In this document: positions 11,881-21,711 of the stretch, in pieces | Layout of the letters: the number at the start of each line of letters is the position of its first letter | Position numbering within the stretch: the first letter of the stretch is position 1 | Source: Siphonodentalium dalli | Taxonomy: Eukaryota; Mollusca; Scaphopoda; Gadilida; Siphonodentaliidae | DNA: 64,000 nucleotides | Assembly: GCA_032622095.1 (NCBI GenBank) | Contig: CP136069.1 | Span: 168,138,394 to 168,202,393, forward strand | Direction of reading: 5' to 3' | The notes under the pieces: model-generated | Seen by the model: the letters and a program-made list of their open reading frames with translations, nothing else | Databases searched by the model: none | Told to the model about the DNA's origin: nothing | Position numbers and translations under genes: made by a program

Positions 11881-13260
11881 TAAACCGTTTAGAACAGTCC
11901 ACTTCACTCATCCGATCATCACTAAACTTGATATTTATCTTGATATTGATCTATCAGATGAGAGCTATCAAATATTTGTTTTATTTTATAGGAAAAAATG
12001 GTCGCCAGCGGCCATATTACATTTACGTTATATGTTATCGCGTCATGTCGATATCTAGTATTAGTTAGAAATTTCACCTTTCCAGATTCATAATTGCTCC
12101 ATTGACTGTAACAGATGGAATTATTCCCCTCTTCGGATAGAGTGTCACTGAAACTTTATTTTGTCAGACTGTCTGTATAGTCACTGATTATATATGGCAA
12201 TAATCTGTAATAAGATGTAGCACTATTTTATTTTATATTTACATGCAGTGCTGTTTTATACAACAATTCTAATCCCCCCTAGATCATCATGTGATCGACC
12301 ATACATCGCGCGAGGACCTGGTTGAATTAAGGGGGGTTTTATGGATAACTTCTGTCCTCAAGCTAGATTATACTTATGACATTTAATGGCATGTTTCTAA
12401 CGTGGAGGGTTAGATATGCTTGAGACACCAACACTCTTCAATTCACACCAAGTTATCAGCTGTCATATTCGGATATTAGGACCGATAGCCATGATATATG
12501 GTTTATTTTGTGTATACTAGTAATATTGTTATTTTCAGTACCTTTATATACCAGTACTGTGTATAACAATGCATATAAATTAATCCATGTATACATGTAT
12601 ATTGATTCAACGGATTCAGTGGTTTTGTCCATAAGTCTATCAAATATGCGGGGAAAACATGGCCACAAGCAGTACACCCTGTTAAATTTCGAATTTGAAT
12701 CAATTGGCGCACCCTGCAGCCAGCTTTTATTGGAGAACTTTTTCTCACGTGGATAGTTTGGGTCACCGCTAGATGTGAGCCATGTTTTGTTCTCAAGCTG
12801 TCCTTGTGAAGACATCACTGCCAGCGGTGATCTGGAATTTTACTATTTTTATGGCTAAATAATTTGGTTGATCCTACAGACGACACCCCTTGTCCGATCG
12901 TCACCAGGTTCCACAATGATCTTCTGGATAACCAGGGTGAGAGTAATCTAATTTTCCCGAATTTCGTTAAAAAACATTACCACAGGCAGCAATTTGGTAT
13001 CTTACTGTTTGATCCTCTTTTGCGTGACTGAATTGTTTAGCAACTGTACAATCATATCCCTCATCTGATAGTCACCACACTTTATATTGATCTTCGGGCT
13101 GACAACTAGATGGGAGCTATCGAATGCTTTGAATTTTTTTGGAAAACATTGTCGCCAGCAGTCATCTTCTATTTTGGTTTTTATATACATGTATATCTCT
13201 TCATTCGGATAGTCAGTATTACGTAGGTACTTCAACTTTCCGCATTCCTGTCATCATTTG
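11881..13260. repeat. Old, diverged copies of the 160 bp 'ggccgccagcggccat' family; no gene
   Basis: Words such as 'ggtcgccagcggccatatt' (about 12000), 'cgccagcagtcatctt' (about 13152), 'aactttccgcattc' and 'gctccattgactgtaa' match parts of the better preserved family at 50001-51307. The ~120-codon frames at 12456-12818 overlap on both strands and carry no recognisable domain. Confidence 0.5.
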
Positions 13261-13439
13261 AAATATAAAAATTTACCTGATACCATGCACCCTTCAAAAT
13301 TTGTTTCGTCGTATCTATTTTAATGACCCGTATGGTAATATTGATACAGATATATTTGTCAAACATTTCTTTGTACAATATACAGGTATTTAGTTTGTAA
13401 CTAAATCTAGAAATATATAATAGTAGCTGGTGGACCCTA

Positions 13440-13960
13440 CTTCGTCCGGGATGTTCCCCTCTGATTTTCGGAGAATTGCGCGATTTAACCTTGAATTGAC
13501 CATTTTAAAGGTGAACGTCATGTCGGGTCACGATTTGACCCGTCCAAAACACTCCCCGGACAAAAGTCACGACAAAAATACCCGTCGAAATCCGCCCGGC
13601 TTTACCCGATTTGACCTTGAATTGACAATTTTGAATGTCAAGATCAGGTCAGGGTCATAATTTGACCCACCCGAAACACTCCTGGGACAAAAGTAACAGT
13701 AGGTATTATATTTCGTTGAAATACTTCCGTTTTACCAGATTTGACCTTGAATTGATCTTTTTGAATGTCAAAGTCAGGTCGGGATCAAGATTTGACCCGT
13801 CCAAATAGTCCAGAAACATGCCTACATCAGCACGTTCGAGAACATGGTCCCACGTGAAATTGGACCCGTCCATATTGCTCCCGGGATCGAAGTAGTCCTA
13901 CACACAATTTTTTAGTCGGATCGGTCAAGGTCCAGAAACATGCCTATGAGCGAGGTCAAG
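13440..13960 (+). repeat. Degenerate ~125 bp tandem repeat
   Basis: The words 'gatttgaccttgaattgac', 'gtcaggtcgggtca' and 'tttgacccgtccaaa' recur at roughly 125 bp spacing, with a final partial unit carrying 'ggtccagaaacatgccta' twice. The 76-codon open frame over part of it is explained by the repeat. Confidence 0.75.
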
Positions 13961-15459
13961 TTGACACGTTAAATACCAAATCCGAGTCGGATCAGTCGAG
14001 CAGTGTTAGAGTCTATAACACATACACACATGCATTCATGCATACACACATACATACAGACAGGTGTTCCAAAATGTATAATCGATAGCTACAACAATTC
14101 TATGGTAGATAGTTCACGGCCGACCTGATGCATGCATCTTAGTTTTCTTGTATACACGTGTTACCTAGATTTGATAATTGGCTGCAACTGCTTGAGAATC
14201 AAGTCGGGGTGTGATAGATACCATTATGAATGATTTGTTTACAACAATTATCTTGAATGCGTATAAAGTTTCTTCCCACTATTCAATGTGACACTGGATA
14301 TGCGATACATTCGTACATTTGCAAGAATATACCACCACTTTTATTTATTGAATGGCCCCGGGCTCGAAATGACACATCTTCGTCACTTTGTCTTGTTGTG
14401 TGGGGTGGGTAATTTGATATGTCAGGATAAGTTTCGTTGTTGGGCCACAGTATTTTATTCTTTCATCCAAGTTACACGTACAACATGAAGGATATTGCTA
14501 TATAGAAGAGTATATCATAGATTTACATCATGCACACTAAAAGAGAGACTGTAACACACTCTTTGAACTAACGACGATCAAGTATCGACAACCAATTGAA
14601 AACAGGTTAGCAGGCCATAATTTTGTTTTAGTATTTTGATTAAAGAAAATTTAGCTATTTAATAAGCTTACGTATGATATAACAGGTGCGTGATCAGTCT
14701 ACAATATAGTCGGCCTTGTTTGTCCGCGAATGTAACAAATTCAGCAATTCTAGGCGAGGACAGACTCACTCTCAGTAATTGAATCTGACCTGACATGAGT
14801 CACTCAGATTACTCAGTCACTGAGTCTCTCCTCTGGCTCACAGTCTAAGATTCATAATTTTATGATTCACTCAGGCAATAAACTTCGAAATTCAATTCTG
14901 AACGAATCGGACATCTATCTCGTTCTATCTGCGAGTGTTTGTACAATGACAGGATTAATGTTTTGTGAAGAGACACATTTTTTATAGACAAAACGGAAAC
15001 TGATTGAATCGATTGTTGATTATAGATTCTCGTAATTGATAACTTTTCTAAAGATAGGAAACTGCCACACGACGATGGTAAAATGGATTTCACAGTGAGA
15101 AAGTATCACATAATATACTAGTCTGCACTAGTCTGAATTTACCGGGACTGCATACTAACCTTTCTACTTTCCCCTATCTATCAGTATGCTAACAAAACTC
15201 AATTATGTTTCTTCATTTGTCTCTCCGGCTATAGGCGACCAAGCGGTTGAACCATGTGAGCTGAACATTTTTACAAATAGGCAAATTGATGCATGTTTCC
15301 CTGACATCAGATGATTTAAAGGGGCTCTCGTGATTAATTTAATTAATTACATACCTAAAATGGTTGGAGACACAGAGCTGAAAATTGTTAGACAAGTTTA
15401 AATTGACCCGGCGAATGTCATGTCACAGTTCCCTTTGTCCTCATGTGATATATAGAGGA
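13961..15459. other. No gene seen
   Basis: A short CA-rich run ('cacatacacacatgcattc', about 14022-14065) and a 40 bp word shared with 61787-61827 ('gacctgatgcatgcatctta') are the only structures I can support. Confidence 0.5.
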
Positions 15460-15770
15460 TCTCACATGAGTTTCTATTTTATCCGGAATTTATCAAGCAC
15501 GTTCACTAAATTCGATTTGAGCCGAGGTTTACCGAGGCTCAAATAGAATTTAGTGGACGAGGTTGATAAATTACGTATAAAACAGAACGAGTTTGAGAAA
15601 CTTTTTATCACATGGTCATATAATCGCTTAAATTTTATCGAAAACAACAATAATTAACAGACAGAGAACTTTGTCCCAAAGAGCAGCGTGACGTCATTGC
15701 ACGCGACGATATTACACGTGTCTATTACGCTCGAATATTACATAGGAAAATAGTGCTAATCATGTGATAA
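15460..15770 (-). repeat. Foldback MITE-like block, inverted copy
   Basis: The hairpin at 15460-15598 and its flank to about 15740 ('gacgtcattgcacgcgacg', 'acacgtgtctattacg') are the reverse complement of the block at 345-622 with moderate divergence. This third, independent location argues that the hairpin plus flank is a mobile unit separate from the 1.55 kb repeat. Confidence 0.75.
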
Positions 15771-17080
15771 CAAGTTATATTATTAACAAAGAGGTTTAAT
15801 ATCAGATTTGAAGATATGTAGGAAAATTGATAAAAATGGGTAATTTGACCAAAGGATTGTCATGGGATAGGTGCCGTGGTGATAATATGCCTTAAAGTGG
15901 CACTAACAATTAGCATCAACGAGCGTTTATCTTTATCTTAGATGATATGGAGGGAGAATAAATGGAACTTTTCTGTGGTGCCTAATGGAATAGGTCCGGT
16001 TATCTCAGTTGACTCAAAAGATCACTAATAATCAGTTTAAATTACTTGGATAGAAGTGTTGAATGCACACTAATAATTTAATCCGCACGTAACTGAGCAA
16101 CACCCAGTACCCAGCTAGTATTTTCTAATGTTGTTTTTAATGATGATGGCAATTCTATTCAATTTGATGTTAAAAATATTCACTTCCCCGAATAATTTAC
16201 ATGTACTAATAGTTCAAACCACTCAGCATTAACAGAGAGTACTTTTAGTCATTCCTTTTATTTAACAATTCATGTATATTATCATGTCTAGATGCATGTT
16301 ATATGTGCATTGTCTACATAAAGTGTTGTATTTCGATTTTCAGTGTCAGATACTTCAGATATACAAGTTACTACAACCGGCTTATCACACACACTATCAG
16401 AAGATCAACTGTGATCTGACACGTACTGGTTTCTGACTAAATTTGCAAATGGTGTCAGACAACTTCATTGAATAGATGTAAAATTCACATTCACAAGCAG
16501 TGATTAAATTGAACTGTTCTCTCATGACTATGATGACACACATGTCAAAGTCAATATTTTCTGTGTTAGCCTATGATTTCTCATGATGGAATTTGTGTCA
16601 CTGGCAAAGACAATATCGACAATAACCATCAAGACAAGAGCCGACGTTTTTAAGAATTTGCAATTCCAACTTCCATATAACACAGAATGATGTGTTGAGA
16701 AATGCAAGATAGCAGGAAGCACTTTCTTTCCAAATTATTTGAGGTAGTCACGTGTGCAATTGATACATTTGGGTGGAGGCAATCCGAGGTTTCCATGTGT
16801 ACACTGTACATATAGTGATTCATGAACATGTGGTCACAAAGGATATAACCCAGACAGCTGATACGCATTTCTTTCTCCGATGCAAAACATCTTGTCAATA
16901 TACACGGTATTGATCCACTTGTGCTAAGAACAATATACCCTTCTTCAATTCTGAAGAGCCTAAATCTTGTATTACGCTTAGAAAACGCCATAATTTACAC
17001 TTGAAGGTGTATGTCTTACAGAAAGTGTAATTAAATAATGCATGACCTCTTCCAGTTGATGTGATTGCCTTCTGGTTAAT
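15771..17080. other. No gene seen
   Basis: AT-rich. Minus-strand frames of 64 and 113 codons at 16528-16991 overlap and carry no recognisable domain. Confidence 0.5.
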
Positions 17081-17573
17081 TGTCCCGGTGTCTAGGGTTT
17101 AGATGTTGAATTGGCCGTGTCGGGAACATTGATAACAATAACTGTCCGTAGCTTTTGATAACTTTATATGTGTATAAGTCATAGTGATAAACACAGCAGG
17201 AGCATCGGTAAAAGAGGTCTAGTCGGAATGGCTGATGGAGAGAGAGTCGTTTTTTCGTATCTCTCGACGCCAGTAGTTATTACAACGTATGGTGTATCAT
17301 ATCATGCATCCTAATAAGGTATGATGTATATGATACACCTACCATGTGACGTGTGTCATGCCATCGGTATGGTGGAACGATCGTGGTCTGATACTTCCAA
17401 CATATAAGATGGTAGTACATGTCACATCCAATTTAGAATATGATCTTGATAATTATGATTGTATCTATTCTATTAGTTATATCTCGATGTGCTGTGTTTA
17501 TCTGTACAATACGTTATAGCAATAACTGGGAACATAATTATATATCAACCGATATCTTCTGTACTATCGGACA
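17081..17573 (-). repeat. LTR (3' LTR in element orientation)
   Basis: Starts TG and ends CA on either strand (TGTCCCGG to ATCGGACA on plus). Same length as, and read as identical to, 21215-21707. An internal 'tatcatatcatgc' to 'gtatgatgtatatgata' imperfect palindrome is present. Confidence 0.95.
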
Positions 17574-18421
17574 GAGTCCCCTCCTTTAAGAGTTCCCAAA
17601 ACTATATATAGTATTGGGAACTAAAATTTTTATAAAATCCGAGGGTACAGAAGATAGTTGGATCTATGAGTATAATCGCGAGTGGCGAACCTAAAATAAA
17701 TCAACACATGGATATTCATACATAAAAACTCAACAGCAAACGAAGCGAGAGTTATTGATCCATGGCGAGTCTGGTAAACAGTATGTCACTAGGTTACTGG
17801 ATTAGCATCGAACAGTAAGTCACTGGAGCACTGGTTTATCAGCGAATAGTTAATTTATCCAGGAATTTGTAGAGAAGTTCTGGCTTGGCGGGTATAATGT
17901 GATATATGTGTCCAATATCAATATTCGGCAAACGATTATATCCAAGGTCGGATAATCAACACAATGTAGAACACTGGTGTGTGAAGTAGAGAATAATCAC
18001 ACATGCAGGATACAGTTAATTGACATCAACAATTAAGGATGATAAATGTTATTGTCCGTGCGGCGTGAGAATGTGTAGTAACCGATATATTCATCAGTTG
18101 GGAAGGTATATGTAGCTTCACAGGATATCGTCTTTGACATCTCTGGTCTTAGTCAGCAAGCGACGTGGAGTCAATGACGTAACGTGTAATGATCGGTGTA
18201 CATGTAACAGCAGTGTACAGTTGCGATCAAATGTCAATTATTTTATGCCAATGTGTGTCAAACGTATCAGCGATATTCATGAACGATCTGGCAGCATATG
18301 CGTCATTTAGTTATCATCTAAGGAGCTGTGGCGGCGTCAGCGTTGAAACAACGACTGTATACAAGACGCCGAACGAGGAAATGCAGCAACGAGTGTTTAT
18401 TTTGGACAGTCGGTGGAATAG

Positions 18422-19021
18422 CTATGTCCGATAATCTTGTGAGGACAGTGTCATGAACGGTCGAAGATTTTCAGCGGTGTCGCTAGATGTGGTTGAAACA
18501 CCAATGTCTGGTCCGGTCTGGGTGTCTGGTATGTCAGCACGGTGTATATTGGATGGTCCATCGCGTGTGACGTCATTTGCCTGACTTACAGTACCAACCA
18601 TTGATCGTGTTTGGCGAACCCATTTAGTTCGACATAAATGACACGAATCTAAATAATGTGTTTGTAAAAAGGAACACAATAAACCCACAATAGCTAATAA
18701 GCATCTTGAAACCAAAATATGTCGAAAGTACGAATCATGAAACAAAATCAGTGACTCGCCAATGCAATTTGCATTTTCATAAATTTTGAACCTGTTCGTA
18801 GAGCATTTCCATAAAATGTAAAGAAAAATGGTCATGCAATAAATGAGGGATATGAACATTAAGGGAATTGGGTTTATGATCAATAAAAGGTGATCGTAGG
18901 AATTAAAAAATATGTCTTGAATCATGACATTAAAGGGAATCGCTAGATATATGTATATCATGCCATAAAATTTCATAAAAAATGTAATTTTCGCTGAAAA
19001 CAATTGCTGTGCGATAACCAA
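18422..19021 (-). CDS. Hypothetical membrane-protein-like frame in the env position of the LTR element
   Basis: A 199-codon minus-strand frame starts with ATG (MVIAQQLF). Hydrophobic stretches lie at about residues 17-38, 45-70 and 105-122, which could be membrane helices; the last ~50 residues are polar and rich in Ser, Thr and Asp. It is placed after the gag-like region and before the 3' LTR, where some LTR elements carry an envelope-like or captured gene. I recognise no family. AT-rich DNA readily yields long hydrophobic frames by chance, so this may be noise. Confidence 0.3.
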   Translation of the reverse strand: MVIAQQLFSAKITFFMKFYGMIYIYLAIPFNVMIQDIFFNSYDHLLLIINPIPLMFISLIYCMTIFLYILWKCSTNRFKIYENANCIGESLILFHDSYFRHILVSRCLLAIVGLLCSFLQTHYLDSCHLCRTKWVRQTRSMVGTVSQANDVTRDGPSNIHRADIPDTQTGPDIGVSTTSSDTAENLRPFMTLSSQDYRT

Positions 19022-20114
19022 ACATGCCTGCCGCGACGATATTTATAATCAACAATCGTGTAATTATTTTGGTGTGAAATTATTGTTAAAATCGGGTGAA
19101 TTAGCGTTCACCATTCCGGTAGAATTAGAACCAATCAGTAGATGATTGCGATTTCGTTAAACTATTCACAGCTATTTATGAACAATCACGTGGTAATGAA
19201 ATACCACATACATGTACGTCTCCGCTATCTATATCATATTATATTATATGCTCATATTTACCATTGTAAACGAAAATTAATATGCTGTTTACAAAGTGAA
19301 TAAAATAGTATTATACTTGTGTTTGGTATAAGCCATCGAACGACCATTCTTATTTAATAACGCTTAGCATTCCATTACCAACACCAGGGTTAAATATCCC
19401 TGCGTATCGCAAGTCAAACCAGGAATCCGATGGTTGTGCACACCACTCGAAATTCCGCTATACCTATATTCAATCCATCTGGGTAATGTTTCGTGGCGCC
19501 ACAAATTGTATGCTAAGGATGCATGGTCAATGACGATTAATGATAATCTATTTTTTTATTAGTATTACGATTGAACGTTGCACTGTATGTACAGGCAATT
19601 GGCAACTCATCGCGGTGCTTACCCATACAATAACCTACATAACACGCATGTCAGCTGAGTTATGGAGTCTATATATGCAATACCCATGCTGGTCAGTTCA
19701 ATTGTATGTGCAAATTTATCATCTCAATAGCTTTACACGATATTCCTGGACCCGTTGTCCAGATACATAAATCAAGTAAACCTCATGCTTTGTATACAGA
19801 AAGGTTTGCATGTGTTGTCGGCACTAATTTAAGCGTGCAGTGGCACAATGTTGGATACATTTATGTTAGACCCGCGTAGACTACGAATATTAAAACTATG
19901 ATTTAAATCATGTTTGTGTTATTTAGTCCAATTGTTTATCAGTTCTATTCCTTTGTTATACGGAAAGTGAACATTCAGGATTTTGTTATACATTGTTTGT
20001 TATTCCGTCAGGACTACAATATATAGTTAATTACGGATACATTACTGTTGCACATTTATACTGGTAAGTATGACTTTAATGGAATCCTGATATTAATTCT
20101 GTCGGACAAATTGT

Positions 20115-20540
20115 CTATTTAGTTTCCCGTGTGCTTATAACACGAATGATATCATTCACGCCTGCTTGTGTAGATGCATCATATGAACGCGAATTTAAAT
20201 CGATATCCATGTCAGAAACAGTTGTTTGTACATATGGGTTTATGTTATCAGAGGCAACATTTTCAATTTCTTCAGTTTCGGCCGCAAAAGCATCTGAATT
20301 ATTATTGTTTTGCTCATTTGCGCGCAATCTATCTGCCCATTCCAATCGTGGTATTTCATCGTCGCTTGAAAATTTTTTCCGTCTTAATTGTTTGCGTTTC
20401 ATTAATTGCGCAAGTGGAATATCGTCACTAGACGACCATTCTGATGACGCAGGTTGTTCTGGGTCTTCGTTAGAACGATTTACAACAAATCGCTGTCTTC
20501 GCAATATCGAACTTTTAATTCCTGCTTGATTTCTGCCCAT
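20115..20540 (-). pseudogene. Gag-like tail frame, polar and acidic
   Basis: An open frame of about 140 codons lies in a different frame from the capsid-like frame upstream and overlaps its end by 60 bp. It is rich in Ser, Asp, Glu and Asn with a basic patch (KRKQLRRKKF), compatible with a linker or C-terminal gag region. No zinc-knuckle (CCHC) motif is visible. It is probably the frameshifted continuation of the gag-like reading frame, not an independent gene. Confidence 0.45.
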
Positions 20541-20863
20541 GTACTTCTGATCACACCATCGGCATTTATGCGTTCTTGTGTGAACTGAGTTAAAAATTCG
20601 AAAACTGAACCTCTGCTGGTCTGCAGAGCAAATTTAATTAATGTTTGATCAGTCGCATCAATTGCTTGGCCATAACGATATAATTCGTTGGTCCATTCAA
20701 GAAAAGATTTAGGGTCTCCCGAAAAAGGGGTGATAACATTTGTCACACCAGTTGCCATCTGAATTCCTGACGAAATGCGTGTGGCGTCCAACTGTTGGTC
20801 TATTGCACTATTAAAATAGTTACGTTTCGTACCTCGTGATTTTCATGGGTTTCATGCAAAATA
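20480..20863 (-). pseudogene. Gag capsid-like fragment
   Basis: The frame contains the words ITPFSGDPKSFLEW, LIKFALQTSRGSVFEFL and W-x-E-I-K-Q-E-L, in the order seen in capsid (retrotrans_gag-type) regions of Ty3/Gypsy-like Gag proteins: PFSGD at the start, a hydrophobic helix with T-S-x-G-x-V, then W-x-x-L-K-x-x-L. It has no in-frame ATG before the conserved start; the upstream frame with ATG at 20961 is in another frame, and the downstream part needs another shift. With two frame breaks but apparently identical LTRs, the element is best read as non-autonomous. Recognition is by eye, so the exact clade is open. Confidence 0.6.
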
Positions 20864-20961
20864 GATCGCATTCGCTCTATCTCTCCATCAATTTGGGCGC
20901 CACTATAATTAACGTCATCCGAAAAGGAAGGACAGGAAAGGTGACTTTGTGTCATATTCAT
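20800..20961 (-). pseudogene. Gag N-terminal-like frame
   Basis: From the ATG at 20961 (MNMTQSHL) the frame runs 54 codons to a stop, including an acidic helical stretch (GEIERMRSILHETHENHE). The capsid-like frame overlaps its end in a different frame, so one shift would join them. No domain is assigned. Confidence 0.35.
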
Positions 20962-21187
20962 CTTGATTTTAATTACTAAAGTAATTGGGAATAGAAAAGG
21001 CAAAAGTGCAGGTATATAAGAAATGAATAATTTGAGTTGGGTTGGCACATGCACATTCTAATTGTGACATTACAGAATTGCTCTAGAACATAGTGCGGGT
21101 ATTGTGTATATTTAATTTGAAATTATTAGACGACAAGAAACGTCCTGGTTGGTATAGTAAGTACTCACGTATGAACGAAAACACAAG

Positions 21188-21214
21188 TTCTGGTTCCAAG
21201 CTCACGAGCACCAT
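21188..21214 (-). other. Primer binding site candidate
   Basis: On the minus strand, one base after the LTR end (ACA), the sequence TGGTGCTCGTGAGC begins with the TGG that pairs with a tRNA CCA end. The tRNA is not identified; the longer match does not fold into a full tRNA 3' half. Confidence 0.45.
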
Positions 21215-21707
21215 TGTCCCGGTGTCTAGGGTTTAGATGTTGAATTGGCCGTGTCGGGAACATTGATAACAATAACTGTCCGTAGCTTTTGATAACTTTA
21301 TATGTGTATAAGTCATAGTGATAAACACAGCAGGAGCATCGGTAAAAGAGGTCTAGTCGGAATGGCTGATGGAGAGAGAGTCGTTTTTTCGTATCTCTCG
21401 ACGCCAGTAGTTATTACAACGTATGGTGTATCATATCATGCATCCTAATAAGGTATGATGTATATGATACACCTACCATGTGACGTGTGTCATGCCATCG
21501 GTATGGTGGAACGATCGTGGTCTGATACTTCCAACATATAAGATGGTAGTACATGTCACATCCAATTTAGAATATGATCTTGATAATTATGATTGTATCT
21601 ATTCTATTAGTTATATCTCGATGTGCTGTGTTTATCTGTACAATACGTTATAGCAATAACTGGGAACATAATTATATATCAACCGATATCTTCTGTACTA
21701 TCGGACA
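21215..21707 (-). repeat. LTR (5' LTR in element orientation)
   Basis: A 493 bp partner of 17081-17573. On the minus strand it begins TGTCCGATAG and ends CCGGGACA. A TATA-like 'cttatatgtt' lies within it on that strand. Confidence 0.95.
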
Positions 21708-21711
21708 TAAT

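Larger units (their letters stand above)
17077..21711 (-). mobile_element. Non-autonomous LTR retrotransposon with 4 bp target duplication
   Basis: Two 493 bp LTRs (17081-17573 and 21215-21707) flank 3641 bp. TAAT lies directly outside both (17077-17080, 21708-21711). Orientation is minus: the purine-rich tract AAAGGAGGGGACTC abuts the LTR at 17574-17587 on the minus strand, and one base inside the other LTR a TGGTGCTCGTGAGC primer-binding-site candidate starts. Gag-like frames sit next to the 5' LTR. No reverse transcriptase, integrase or RNase H is visible, so it must have moved using another element's enzymes. I read the LTRs as identical, which implies recent insertion. Confidence 0.9.

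Noticed and set aside
12456-12818. 120- and 97-codon overlapping minus frames as a gene
   Set aside because: Several frames on both strands are open over the same bases, no domain is recognisable, and the area is old repeat.
13430-13660. 76-codon frame over the 'gatttgaccttgaattgac' units
   Set aside because: Openness follows from a tandem repeat whose units lack stops in that frame.
21188-21214. Partial tRNA gene at the LTR edge
   Set aside because: The CCA-ending match does not provide a seven-base acceptor strand plus T-arm with correct spacing; it is kept only as a primer-binding-site candidate.
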